Of a DNA stretch of 64,000 nt, positions 46,960 to 56,294 are shown piece after piece. Location: NCBI GenBank assembly GCA_905181715.1, contig CAJIYT010000009.1, positions 1 through 64,000 on the forward strand, given 5' to 3'. The DNA is from an uncultured Candidatus Poseidoniales archaeon (GTDB taxonomy: Archaea; Thermoplasmatota; Poseidoniia; Poseidoniales; Poseidoniaceae). Below the pieces are notes generated by a model that saw only the letters and a list, made by a program, of their open reading frames with translations, searched no databases and had not been told where the DNA came from. How positions within the stretch are numbered: position 1 is the first letter of the stretch; every line of letters starts with the position of its first letter. The position numbers and the translations under genes were made by a program.

Positions 46960-48081
46960 ATGTCTGAAAAGCGAGACTATTATGAGATTCTTGAAGTTGA
47001 TAAAAGCGCCGATGCTAAGGACTTAAAGCAAGCATTCCGCAGTCTCGCTCGTCGCTATCACCCCGATAAGAACGATGCAGATGATGCAGAATCTCGTTTC
47101 AAAGAGATTCAGGAAGCTTATGCGGTTCTCTCCGATAGCGACAAGCGCCAACAATACGACCGCTTCGGGCATAATCCTCCTGGCGGTTCTCCCTTTGGCG
47201 CAGGAGGGTTTTCAGATTTCAACATAAACCTCGACGATATTCTTGGCGGTGATTTCTTTTCATCTTTCTTCGGTGGCTCTCGACGACCAGCAAATACTGG
47301 TAATGATATCTTATTACGCCACTCGATCACCTTAGAGCAGGCTTTTACTGGTGTTAAAGAGCAAATGGATATTGATCTTCCCAGTAAATGCAGTGGTTGT
47401 TCTGGAACAGGAGCTAAAGGAGGTAAAACCACGACTTGTAAGGCATGTAGTGGTCAAGGAAGAGTTCGTGTTCGGCAACAAGTTGGTCCATTTGTACAAG
47501 ATGTTGTGCGCACTTGTGACCGCTGTAGCGGACTCGGTTCAACTGCAGAATCCAGTTGCCGTGAATGTTCGGGTGATGGTATTGTCGTGGAAGAGCAGAG
47601 CTTGAAGGTCACCATTCCAGAAGGTGCAGATCAGGGTATGCGGTTGCGCATTAGGGGCAAAGGCCAACCAGGTAAATATGGCCGTGGTCAGCCGGGAGAC
47701 CTCTTTATTGAGATTAATTTAGAGGAACACGAATGGTTTGAAAGAAGTGAACGCGATTTGATAATGTCTCTACCTTTGGGATATGCTGATTTGGTTCTTG
47801 GTTGCGAGTTTGAGATTCCACATATCGATGGGGATAAATTGAAGATTACCGTGCCTAAGTCTTCTAATTCTGGCGATACTATCACCATTAACGGGAAGGG
47901 TATGCCAGATTCGCGCGGCCGAATCCGTGGAGATGTAATTGTACTACTCAAATTGGATATGCCTCGGAAGTTTAGTAAGTCGGTAAGGAAAGCCCTCGAA
48001 GATTTACGCCAAGATCTACTGAGCGAAAGCGACGTAATAGTGCGGATGAAGGCTGATGCAGACGATCGACGTCGTGCTTGA
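46960..48081 (+). CDS. dnaJ: chaperone protein DnaJ
   Basis: A 373-residue type I J-protein. The J domain occupies residues 5-70 with HPD at 34-36 (RRYHPDKND), a G/F-rich linker follows, and then four zinc repeats CSGCSGTG, CKACSGQG, CDRCSGLG and CRECSGDG from about residue 144, and the C-terminal substrate-binding domain. It stimulates the ATPase of DnaK and delivers unfolded clients. Length and layout are standard. GAGGGG precedes the ATG. dnaK and grpE are not adjacent. The DnaK system in mesophilic archaea is generally regarded as acquired from bacteria. Confidence 0.96.
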   Translation: MSEKRDYYEILEVDKSADAKDLKQAFRSLARRYHPDKNDADDAESRFKEIQEAYAVLSDSDKRQQYDRFGHNPPGGSPFGAGGFSDFNINLDDILGGDFFSSFFGGSRRPANTGNDILLRHSITLEQAFTGVKEQMDIDLPSKCSGCSGTGAKGGKTTTCKACSGQGRVRVRQQVGPFVQDVVRTCDRCSGLGSTAESSCRECSGDGIVVEEQSLKVTIPEGADQGMRLRIRGKGQPGKYGRGQPGDLFIEINLEEHEWFERSERDLIMSLPLGYADLVLGCEFEIPHIDGDKLKITVPKSSNSGDTITINGKGMPDSRGRIRGDVIVLLKLDMPRKFSKSVRKALEDLRQDLLSESDVIVRMKADADDRRRA

Positions 48082-50073
48082 TTACTTTCGCTCTAGGGTT
48101 TTTGACGGCTTTGCAGCCATTGGTTCACCCTTTACTATTCCCGAAAGATGGATGTCAACACTATTTGCCTTTCCGGCAAGATTGATTTGGCTGTAGAGAC
48201 GATGGCCACACAAGAGGCTATCGATGAAGACTTCATGCTCCCGATGTAAGAATCTTGGAGTTACGCTTTCGACTAGCCAAGACTCACCTTCCGGTGCCTC
48301 AAAACGTAGGCCTGCGATTTCCCAATCATCCTCGGAGACTTTTATTCCAACTAACAATGGCCATGAATCACCTTTGGTCTTTTCATCTTCGAGCCGCCAT
48401 ATAGCGAGATCGATACCTAATGTATGATGGCGCATACATGGTTCACCCCATGATTTGATTGAATCTTCCCATTCCATTGAAGCAACTGTGCGCAGTGCTC
48501 TGGTCAAATCCTTGCTACTTTTCCTATTCGAATCTGCCTCAGCAATGCATTGAATCAACCATTCTCTCCGATCTTTCATCGCTGTCATTCTTGCGGCAAA
48601 GCGTTTGTCTCTGCGAATATGGATGACAAGGAATAGCGCAGGAATCAAAAATGAGAGACCCAAAATCCAGCGTACTCTCTCCCCCCAAATCTGTGCATTT
48701 TCATTTGGAGCAAACCATGGTTCCTCACCTTCGTCAATCAATTTATAATTCAGGCGCATAGAATAGCGTATTTCATCCCCATCTCCACCCCATTCCCCGG
48801 TAACTGCATCGACACCGTCAACATGCTCAACGCGTAAGAAATGTGTCCCTAATCCCAACTGTGATGAGATGGTTATTCCACCGGTTTGGAATGTCGCATT
48901 GGTAATGGAAATGGGTTGCCATGTTTTCTGATTCATGTCCCAAATCGTAACCTCAAGTGAACTTACATTACCTTCGATCATGACTTGCACCATATGGATC
49001 GATTCAGGCCAACCTGTAGTTTCAATGCGGAATATATCGCTGTAGTCATTAATGGCCAGAGATATTTCAGCATTAACAGTGTTACCATCCAAAGGTAGAA
49101 CGGGCCATGAACTGTTATCGGTAATATTAGTTTGAGGTAACAAATTGGGTGCGTCAATTCCGATGGTGACATCATGATGCAATGATTTGCTAAACGACAT
49201 AGTCCATCTTCCAGAGGTATTTGCGATTATGCTTATGCCATCCATCATCGGAATTCCCCAAATAGCACTATTGCCAGCAGGTTTTTCAACAACTCCACTA
49301 ATGTTATCGCCATAGAAGTAGGCGAAATGAAAGGCGACATCAGATTGGATCATCAGTTTCTCAGTTTGTAGTAATGGTAGTGTCAATATGCTTCTACCGA
49401 TTCTACTTATTTGGCCATCGACATCAAAATGACTAGCATTCGAAACCTGATGCCCTCTAAAACTCAACGAATAGACGGTATCAGGAGATTGGGATGTGAT
49501 TTCGACAATTATTCTTGAGTTTGATGATTCGATGAAAACCGGTTGATGCTGTAGCCCAGGGGTGGAATTAGTTGCGGTTCTAATCTCAACTGCAGATTTG
49601 TTTTCCATTTGTGCAGATTGTAAATAGAACTCGATTAGAATATCATTGGAAGTGGCGATTAATTCTGCTTCAAGATTCCATTCCTCATCAATGTCGAATA
49701 CCAACACATCGACATCGTCAGACGGTAGGTCGCTCGAGATAATAGTCGCTTCTTCACAAGGACATTCAGTGTGCATGAATAATGTTTCACTTTGTGCGCT
49801 TTCGCTTGGAGTTGGTCTAGTGTCTCTTGGATCAATGACATTGGGGATGATGATGATACCTTGGCTAGCATTCTCTATCTCAACAGTACCATTTTCTACC
49901 TGGAAATCCAATGTGTCTCCTTCAGCAATAGTGTTATTGTTTTGTCGAACAATGTAATTGCAACCATCACAATTAGTCCAAGCGTGACCCTCTACCGAAC
50001 TATATGTGGTACTAGCGATGACAGTTGGGACGCAAAGGACAAGGACGAGAAATCCTACAATCAGGCTGCGCAT
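48082..50073 (-). CDS. exported membrane protein with a cytosolic C-terminal domain, unknown
   Basis: A 663-residue protein from the ATG at 50071-50073; the frame extends to 50112. Signal peptide about 1-20 (LIVGFLVLVLCVPTVIAS). An extracellular beta-rich part follows, with CDGCN and CPCEE pairs that may form disulfides. A single transmembrane helix lies at about 467-486 (WILGLSFLIPALFLVIHI), then a cytosolic domain of about 175 residues with a helical start (RREWLIQCIAEADSN) and no recognised motif. It joins the stop of dnaJ with no gap, tail-to-tail. It is divergent from arcS with about 65 bases between starts. A sensor-like architecture is possible, but no signalling domain is recognised. 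Confidence 0.75.
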   Translation of the reverse strand: MRSLIVGFLVLVLCVPTVIASTTYSSVEGHAWTNCDGCNYIVRQNNNTIAEGDTLDFQVENGTVEIENASQGIIIIPNVIDPRDTRPTPSESAQSETLFMHTECPCEEATIISSDLPSDDVDVLVFDIDEEWNLEAELIATSNDILIEFYLQSAQMENKSAVEIRTATNSTPGLQHQPVFIESSNSRIIVEITSQSPDTVYSLSFRGHQVSNASHFDVDGQISRIGRSILTLPLLQTEKLMIQSDVAFHFAYFYGDNISGVVEKPAGNSAIWGIPMMDGISIIANTSGRWTMSFSKSLHHDVTIGIDAPNLLPQTNITDNSSWPVLPLDGNTVNAEISLAINDYSDIFRIETTGWPESIHMVQVMIEGNVSSLEVTIWDMNQKTWQPISITNATFQTGGITISSQLGLGTHFLRVEHVDGVDAVTGEWGGDGDEIRYSMRLNYKLIDEGEEPWFAPNENAQIWGERVRWILGLSFLIPALFLVIHIRRDKRFAARMTAMKDRREWLIQCIAEADSNRKSSKDLTRALRTVASMEWEDSIKSWGEPCMRHHTLGIDLAIWRLEDEKTKGDSWPLLVGIKVSEDDWEIAGLRFEAPEGESWLVESVTPRFLHREHEVFIDSLLCGHRLYSQINLAGKANSVDIHLSGIVKGEPMAAKPSKTLERK

Positions 50074-50138
50074 ATTGTTTGGCTGCCAATCATCAGTATT
50101 CAAATCATTCAAGAGAGGTTCACCTCAGGCATTGGTTG

Positions 50139-51884
50139 ATGCCCCAACTTGGTCGCACAGTAATCGCTCGTCAAAGGATGGCGAGATTATGGGCCCTAGG
50201 TGACCGCAGTGCGCCAGTTTCCTTTACTCCTGGCTTGGTTTTGCTCGATGGAGATATGGAGCGAGATGTGAGTGTGGCACCCTTTAGTTGCCAAACAGAC
50301 TCGGCACTTCCCTCTACTATGACTATCACCGGACGCGCTGGATTAGATCCGTTTGAAAGCGACGTCAATAGCCCACAATATGCTGCGTCAATCGGGCATG
50401 TTTTACCTCCTTCTCTCGATGAAGCAGATGCTGGAGAAAAGGCAGACACAGGGGACTTACTACCGGTGTCATGGCAGAGGATTCGCCACGACCCTGACTT
50501 GTTAGCCAAGGATCTCAATCCGGCGATTATCGCATTGGTAGACGCACCGCAATTAGCGCGTAGACCCGGGCGATTAATCGAGGCCATAACTCTACTAAAA
50601 CGCAGATTCCCTGGTGCATTAATGTGGACTCCGGGTCTATCAGGTCCTGATAATCTCGCACCGCTCACCTGGTTTGGTGTCGATTTACATGACCAGGTAC
50701 GTAGTCGTCAATGCGCAGCATCGGGCTATGTCTTGACCACCTCTGGGCCGAGGAAAATCGAGGATAGCGGTGAACCTGATGTTGACCATTGGGCTATTGC
50801 CATTGCTGAAGTGCGTCGTGCGATTCGCGATTCTAGTTTGCGCGATTTGGCTGACCGACAAGCACTGACCTCGCCACGTTTAGTCGAGCACATGCGCCGC
50901 TATGATGACTTGATGTCTGAGAGCAGTGATCATCTTTCACAAATTGTTGATAATGATGTTCAGTTCAATTGTCATAGTGAAGCGGCGCAGAAAGATCCTT
51001 TGGTACGCAATTGGCAACGCTTTATGCGCGATGAATACCAAAGCCCCAAAGGTATGACTGACGTCTTGATTTTACTGCCCTGTTCAGATCGTAAACCATA
51101 TTCTTCTTCAAAGTCCCATAAGAGATTCTTCAGAGCGATTTCCCATAACAGCTGTCATGAATTAATGATCACCTCTCCATTAGCAGTGGTGCCACGTGAC
51201 TTGGAGAATATCTGGCCTACTGGAAAGTATGACCTACCGGTGACCGGTGATTGGAGTCTGGATGAAGTAAATGTTATTCACGAGGTTTTGTCCGGAATGT
51301 TAGCACGCAATAAATACCGAGTTATTCTCAATCACAGTGGCATGGACATTTCGATTGAGGGTGTCGATATCATCGATACTAGACTCGGTGATCGGGCGAC
51401 TAGTGATGAGGCATTGGATCGATTAAGCGAAGCCTGCAAGGAGAATATCAGCAGAGGTCGGAGAAGAGGGGAGCAAGTCAACATGGACAATTTATGTAGC
51501 GTGGCTAGATATCACCATTTGAATGATGACTGGCTCAAAGATTGTCGCATAAGAGGGCGTTTCCCGCGTTGGAAAATCGAAAAGGATGACAAGCAATTAG
51601 CCATGTGGTCTCCGGAGAGAGCAGGGTTTTCAATCTCTAAATCTGGTATCGAGTATCTTCATCAGAATGATAGTCTCGCACGAATCCACTTGATTGAGGG
51701 TTTCAAACTAAAAGGAGACTTGCATATTGGTATAATGAAGTCCTGGGACATGGATCTGCAGAAGGGTAGTGATGTCCTACTTATGCAGAGCAGTGAAGTG
51801 GTTGGGATCGCCAGATGCTTGGCTCCTTCTTGGGAATGGAATGGCACCCCCGGGCGTCTGTTGAAGTTGCATCATAAGTTGTGA
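50139..51884 (+). CDS. arcS: archaeosine synthase ArcS (TGT-like paralogue with PUA)
   Basis: A 581-residue protein. A TGT-like N-terminal part is followed by the DUF5591-type core LILLPCSDRKPYSSSKSHKR at about residues 309-330, the lysine-adding signature of ArcS. A C-terminal PUA domain for tRNA binding lies at about 505-580 (KGSDVLLMQSSEVVGIA). ArcS works after archaeal TGT, attaching lysine to preQ0 at tRNA position 15, on the route to archaeosine. The ATG at 50139 is chosen because it leaves a compact N-terminus; the frame opens earlier. It lies just upstream of rps15. Confidence 0.85.
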   Translation: MPQLGRTVIARQRMARLWALGDRSAPVSFTPGLVLLDGDMERDVSVAPFSCQTDSALPSTMTITGRAGLDPFESDVNSPQYAASIGHVLPPSLDEADAGEKADTGDLLPVSWQRIRHDPDLLAKDLNPAIIALVDAPQLARRPGRLIEAITLLKRRFPGALMWTPGLSGPDNLAPLTWFGVDLHDQVRSRQCAASGYVLTTSGPRKIEDSGEPDVDHWAIAIAEVRRAIRDSSLRDLADRQALTSPRLVEHMRRYDDLMSESSDHLSQIVDNDVQFNCHSEAAQKDPLVRNWQRFMRDEYQSPKGMTDVLILLPCSDRKPYSSSKSHKRFFRAISHNSCHELMITSPLAVVPRDLENIWPTGKYDLPVTGDWSLDEVNVIHEVLSGMLARNKYRVILNHSGMDISIEGVDIIDTRLGDRATSDEALDRLSEACKENISRGRRRGEQVNMDNLCSVARYHHLNDDWLKDCRIRGRFPRWKIEKDDKQLAMWSPERAGFSISKSGIEYLHQNDSLARIHLIEGFKLKGDLHIGIMKSWDMDLQKGSDVLLMQSSEVVGIARCLAPSWEWNGTPGRLLKLHHKL

Positions 51885-51941
51885 ACTCTTCATGCCTGAT
51901 AGTAGCGGTTAAGAATAGGGAGCCAGTCGCCGGCTTGCTCA

Positions 51942-51947
51942 GAGGTG
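51942..51947 (+). promoter_or_regulatory. Shine-Dalgarno site for rps15
   Basis: GAGGTG lies five bases before the ATG at 51953. It decides this start over the longer open frame from 51881. Confidence 0.6.
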
Positions 51948-51952
51948 TTCAC

Positions 51953-52411
51953 ATGGCAAGAATGTACTCATCCAACAAAGGAAAGAGTGGCTCATCGAAG
52001 CCATTTGTTGCAACCGCTCCAGAGTGGTCTAATAACGATGCATCAGCGGTAACTTCCCTAATTGTAGAATTAGGAAAATCCGGTAAGAGTTCAGCCGAGA
52101 TTGGTACAATTCTCCGTGATCAACATGCTATTCCTGATGTTCGCTTGGTTCTCAAGGGCAAGCGCATCGCTGTAATTCTTGCAGAGAATGATATCGGTGG
52201 TGCATATCCAGAGGATATGATGAACTTGATGCGTAAGGCGGTTACACTGATTAATCATCTAAGCTCTAACCGCAAAGATCTCCATAACAACCGTGCATTA
52301 CATCTTACCGAAGCCAAGATTCGCCGCTTAGCTCGTTATTACCAATCCGAAGGCCGTCTGGCTGCTGATTGGAAATACAAGCGTGACCAGTTGCGCTTAA
52401 TGGTCGAGTGA
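51953..52411 (+). CDS. rps15: 30S ribosomal protein S15 (archaeal, uS15)
   Basis: A 152-residue ribosomal protein. The N-terminus MARMYSSNKGKSGSSKP is the archaeal/eukaryotic S15 extension; the core has DVRLVLKGKRIAVIL, and the C-terminal S15 signature HLTEAKIRRLARYY with LAADWKYKRD. It binds the central domain of 16S rRNA. Length is as expected for archaeal S15 and eukaryotic S13. It follows arcS by 68 bases and precedes a gene of unknown function. Confidence 0.95.
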   Translation: MARMYSSNKGKSGSSKPFVATAPEWSNNDASAVTSLIVELGKSGKSSAEIGTILRDQHAIPDVRLVLKGKRIAVILAENDIGGAYPEDMMNLMRKAVTLINHLSSNRKDLHNNRALHLTEAKIRRLARYYQSEGRLAADWKYKRDQLRLMVE

Positions 52412-52465
52412 TTGCAACAGTCATCTTGATGAACTACGCAGCCCTCCATTCGTTTGGTCTTGGAC

Positions 52466-53359
52466 ATGCGTGATCTCTTGTCTCTGCCGATGCTTTCCTC
52501 CTTAGAGGAGCAGATTAAGCGTTGTAATGCTTTGATTAATGCTGCGAAGATAGTCGATTTGGTCGCTCCATCAGACTTGGAAGGGGTTCTTGGTTTGGTG
52601 CAAATCGAATCAGCCTTAATCGATGAAAAGATATCTTATCGTCGCCGTTTACTACTCGCCCGGAGAGATGTTCCACGTGATGAGGTTGATCTGTTGCCAG
52701 ATACGGATGGATTGCTAATCCACATTGACCCCTTTGCTCAACCAGGCGATGGATTATCTCTCGGCAAAAATTCAATTCATATCACACCTTTCGCAACAAT
52801 AATTGAATTCGAAGGTTCAGCCACCAGTCACCAAGGAGTTGTCGATTGCGTAGCACTATGCGCAGCACTCGCCAATCGGCTTTGTACTAGCTCTCCACGC
52901 GTGCGTCGCTTGCGTCCACTCTCGATGGCAGGTCAATGGCTACGTGACTCTCTAGATGCCACCTATGACCCTGCGTTGACCTTGTTGCGCAACCATCTCG
53001 ATGAGGAAGGCTCGATTCAAGTGGTCGCTCTACCGGAAGTGACTAATCCTGATTTGTCTTCTTTGGATGGAATTGCTGAACGGATGCTCAAACGTCTTGT
53101 CAAATCTTGGCCGGAAATGGATTTCGACCAGAGGTCACAGGCGCTTTCTGAATTGGCACTACCTGTGTTAAGAGAAGCGAAAATATCTACTCCACGGGTA
53201 GAGGAATTAATCTGGAAGAGAGCGATTATCGCTGAAAATGGCAGAGATTTGGCATCTGTGCTAAATGAAGTTAGAGGTGAATGGCCCGAAGGTGGCGATA
53301 AAACCAGAGTTCACGCTTCGGAAATATCAGACCGTTTGATCTCTACCGGTATATTCTAA
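52466..53359 (+). CDS. conserved-looking cytosolic protein downstream of rps15, unknown
   Basis: A 297-residue soluble protein from the ATG at 52466. It starts with a helical region (SSLEEQIKRCNALINAAKI), then a beta-rich centre (LLIHIDPFAQPGDG, SIHITPFATIIEFEG), an alanine- and cysteine-rich helix (GVVDCVALCAALANRL), and a helical C-terminus. No family is recognised. In many archaea rps15 is followed by a RecJ-like DHH phosphoesterase gene; no DHH or other catalytic motif is visible here. A degenerate member of that family would be one idea, but the sequence does not show it. Its stop overlaps the convergent gene by four bases. Confidence 0.7.
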   Translation: MRDLLSLPMLSSLEEQIKRCNALINAAKIVDLVAPSDLEGVLGLVQIESALIDEKISYRRRLLLARRDVPRDEVDLLPDTDGLLIHIDPFAQPGDGLSLGKNSIHITPFATIIEFEGSATSHQGVVDCVALCAALANRLCTSSPRVRRLRPLSMAGQWLRDSLDATYDPALTLLRNHLDEEGSIQVVALPEVTNPDLSSLDGIAERMLKRLVKSWPEMDFDQRSQALSELALPVLREAKISTPRVEELIWKRAIIAENGRDLASVLNEVRGEWPEGGDKTRVHASEISDRLISTGIF

Positions 53360-55359
53360 GAGACTATTCTTAGGACTTTACCGCAACCACCACAAGGGAT
53401 TCGCAAGGGCCTTTCATCACTAGTTATGGGGTTTCCAGTAGTACATGCGGGGCAATCGACCAAGGGGAAATCACTCAATCCATCATCGAGGTCAGTACGT
53501 TTTGGACTAGCAACTGCAGTTATCAAGAATAGAGCGATAGTTACGACAAGAATGGCAATAATTGTAAATGGTGGGTAAGCAAAGAAGATTGCTGTTGCCA
53601 CTATTAGGAATAGTGAAGACTCCATCCATAGTGCTTTTCTTACTCGATTCTTAGTCATACGTAGGGCTATCCAAAATCCAACGAGACAGGTTATTGCAGC
53701 GGCAGCAGTCAAGGGTAACGGTGAGTGAAGCGGGCTATTTGTTGCTAATGCGACGAAAGAAAAAGTGTCATCAGTATCCAAACCGGTAGCGGTGACTGTA
53801 ATTTTCTCACCCCAAGGGTATCTGACATGGGATAATTTGATTGAATCATCTCCTTTGATAGCCGCTCCGGTCAGGCTTGAGAGAGAATCTGTAGTTACCG
53901 ATATGGTGAGGTCAAATTCCTGCCAACGGGGATTAGCTGGTTGGACGATAATGAAATCTCTCACCAATGTGGTCAACTTATCCTCTTCAACAACTTCCAA
54001 TGTGGATATCTTCATCGAAATCGGTGAGTAACTAACCTTATTGTCGCCCATGAGATCGATTTCGATATTTATTGTTTCAAACTCATTGAAGTTACGGCCG
54101 AGTAATTCATCACCCTCAAAGCCCATTCCCTGTTGAAGGAACGTCGATGCTCTAGTTACCATTTGCCGTTCAAACTCAGAGGTTTCAACTTCATCTACCA
54201 CTCGGTTGCGGCGATGTTCATCCTTTACTGAACCAGCACTGAATATCCGCAGGGAGTCCGAGAGAGAACTGGAGTCGCTACCAATATTATCCAATCCCCA
54301 GCGCAGCCAATATGACATCTCATTTGAAAACATAATATCAACTTCTCTCTCCAAAGCAATGCTACCCTGGTCTACATACATATCCATCCTGATATCTACA
54401 GCAAGAGGTGACCCTGCTCCATTTGATTGCAAGGGTTCGTCAGGTGTGTAAAAACCGCCGCCACTGCTTGAACCATCATCGATTGTAGTAATACTGTGAG
54501 CTTGTGAAATAGATTGAGCTGGATTGCCCAAATCTTTCTGGACGACAATCTCAGCAACGGTTGTTATGTTGATGTCGCCAGATTCGGTTGCACTCCAAGT
54601 CCAAGTAAGCCGGAAAGCATCATCATCTGCTTGTGAACCGATTGGTTCGCTATCGATGGTAATTCCATCGACTCTGAGGTTGATATCAGTTTGAGATAAC
54701 ATTGCTTGACCCCATGGACTGGTAATCAGGAGGTGTATGTAAACGTCCATCCCTTCGACATCAGGTTGCTCAAAAACCATACTAAGCAAGGGGATATTGG
54801 CATTTAGTGTTGCATCATCTTCGACAGTTCCCCACATGAAGGTTAGTGAAGCCTCACTGGCAGGGACGTTGAATAAAAGTGTTCGAACAGACAGAGTCAC
54901 CTCGATTGAACCCGATGTAATTGCTCCACCGTCTATTTCAATATCGATATTCATTTCATTATCTCCCGCTGCAAGGAATGCTTGGTCTTGCCCAATATCA
55001 GCTGAATATGTTGTGCTACCAATGTCGATTGTAATAGTGGCATTAATCTGAGCACCACCTGCGTTTTCAATCGAATAAGGGATCGTGAACTCCCAGGTGT
55101 CTTCAGGGTAATCTCCAAGCCAAGCGGGAGTAATAGACCATGAGGCAATAACGGTTTGCTCAGAAATTGAGTTGGTGGTGGTGACTTCTGTTAGATTGCC
55201 TAATTCAGCACTAAATGGTGTTAAGAAACCTGTGTCTGCAGGTCCAATCATATGCAAAGTTACAGGACTAGATTCACAACATTCTGCTTCTGAGAAGTCC
55301 GCTATCAATACGGGAATGAGCAATATTGCTATAATGAAGGCACTGAAAGTAACTCTCAC
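53356..55359 (-). CDS. exported protein with TM helices and cytosolic C-terminal zinc ribbon
   Basis: A 667-residue protein starting at GTG 55357-55359 with GAGTGAT upstream. The signal peptide is about 1-20, followed by SEAECCES. The extracellular part is beta-rich with CARDB- or NEW3-like modules and acidic loops. Hydrophobic helices lie at about 548-569 and 580-615. The end, at about 635-662, is a zinc ribbon: CPAC, a spacer, then PCGGCGKVLRI. The ribbon is probably cytosolic, so this protein links the outside with a small metal-binding module inside. Function unknown. It overlaps the 3' end of the gene after rps15 by four bases. Confidence 0.78.
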   Translation of the reverse strand: MRVTFSAFIIAILLIPVLIADFSEAECCESSPVTLHMIGPADTGFLTPFSAELGNLTEVTTTNSISEQTVIASWSITPAWLGDYPEDTWEFTIPYSIENAGGAQINATITIDIGSTTYSADIGQDQAFLAAGDNEMNIDIEIDGGAITSGSIEVTLSVRTLLFNVPASEASLTFMWGTVEDDATLNANIPLLSMVFEQPDVEGMDVYIHLLITSPWGQAMLSQTDINLRVDGITIDSEPIGSQADDDAFRLTWTWSATESGDINITTVAEIVVQKDLGNPAQSISQAHSITTIDDGSSSGGGFYTPDEPLQSNGAGSPLAVDIRMDMYVDQGSIALEREVDIMFSNEMSYWLRWGLDNIGSDSSSLSDSLRIFSAGSVKDEHRRNRVVDEVETSEFERQMVTRASTFLQQGMGFEGDELLGRNFNEFETINIEIDLMGDNKVSYSPISMKISTLEVVEEDKLTTLVRDFIIVQPANPRWQEFDLTISVTTDSLSSLTGAAIKGDDSIKLSHVRYPWGEKITVTATGLDTDDTFSFVALATNSPLHSPLPLTAAAAITCLVGFWIALRMTKNRVRKALWMESSLFLIVATAIFFAYPPFTIIAILVVTIALFLITAVASPKRTDLDDGLSDFPLVDCPACTTGNPITSDERPLRIPCGGCGKVLRIVS

Positions 55360-55429
55360 TCTATCACTCTATTTGCTCTGGGGTGGTGGTCAGCACATCA
55401 ATCCTACGCAGAAACGTTAGAATTATGCT

Positions 55430-55780
55430 CTACAAAGCCTTCTCTAAAAGTTCACCGAGTTCTTTCTCAAATAGGCCGACCAATGCTCCTCCAACTTCTC
55501 CTTGAAGGTCTTCTGGCAATATTTTGAGGCCCAACTTTGTTGCAGCCCGGCTCGCCTTTAATTCAGCATAGAGGGAACGCGCTTTTGCACTGAAGTAATA
55601 TGCAACAGCTTCTTTCAATTCTGTCTTTAATTCTTCATCAGAATCTATCTTATCCTTGATATATGATTTCAACTCATCTTTGATCAAATCACGAAATGTT
55701 TCGATAACTAGGTCCTCTGTAGAAAACAAGTCCTGAATCTGTTTGCTCAAATCCCCTGTCATCAGACGTTCAATTGCCAT
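55430..55780 (-). CDS. small all-helical protein, unknown
   Basis: A 116-residue protein with no signal peptide or membrane segment. It is helical and highly charged in the middle (DELKSYIKDKIDSDEELK), with a more hydrophobic C-terminal helix (GGALVGLFEKELGELLEKAL). No family is recognised. The ATG at 55778-55780 is the only reasonable start. It sits between the zinc-ribbon membrane protein and the CBS gene, from which it is divergent. Confidence 0.65.
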   Translation of the reverse strand: MAIERLMTGDLSKQIQDLFSTEDLVIETFRDLIKDELKSYIKDKIDSDEELKTELKEAVAYYFSAKARSLYAELKASRAATKLGLKILPEDLQGEVGGALVGLFEKELGELLEKAL

Positions 55781-55866
55781 GATGCAGGGAGAACGCCCCT
55801 CCTTGATGATATTGTCGGAAGGGAGGTTTCATCAACCTATTCGCTGTGGGATGGTCTGGTGAAGGA

Positions 55867-56286
55867 ATGAGTGAGCCTCAAATAAGTGATTTAGTATTGA
55901 CTGATGAGCATGCAACCGTTGGAGTTGATGATTCGATAGTAGAAGGCACAAAGCGACTAATAGATCTGCCAGGCGGAGTATTGATCGTCCTTGGTGAAGA
56001 TGATTCGGTGAGGGGTGTTCTCGGCACTAAACAAATTCTATCTGCTGTTGCTGAAGGGCGCGACCTTTCATCTTCAACCTGTGGCGAACACATGGAATTG
56101 GATGTCATGCAAGTCAAAATGGATGAGAAAATCGCAGATGTTCTTCCGGTTATTAATGAGCGTAAACCACAAGCAGTTGTCGCAGTCGATGCAGATGGTG
56201 CCTTTTCCGGTTATTTCTCACCAAATGATTATCGCCAAGCTATGTCTAAAATCGACACTATGCCAGCAATCCGCGCTCTTGAGTGA
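55867..56286 (+). CDS. CBS-domain protein
   Basis: A 139-residue protein built of a pair of CBS motifs. The first runs over about residues 8-62 (VGVDDSIVEGTKRLIDLPGGVLIV, here given only as a region, then GVLGTKQILSAVAEG). The second runs over 75-132 (MDEKIADVLPVINERKPQAV and SGYFSPNDYRQAM). Stand-alone CBS pairs bind adenine nucleotides and act as energy or ligand sensors for a partner protein, which cannot be named here. GGTGAAGGA just before the ATG at 55867 supports this start; the frame is open from 55846. Confidence 0.82.
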   Translation: MSEPQISDLVLTDEHATVGVDDSIVEGTKRLIDLPGGVLIVLGEDDSVRGVLGTKQILSAVAEGRDLSSSTCGEHMELDVMQVKMDEKIADVLPVINERKPQAVVAVDADGAFSGYFSPNDYRQAMSKIDTMPAIRALE

Positions 56287-56294
56287 ACTGCGTA

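Noticed and set aside
50171..50668. 165-codon minus-strand open frame
   Set aside because: Opposite the well-supported arcS gene, with no family motif.
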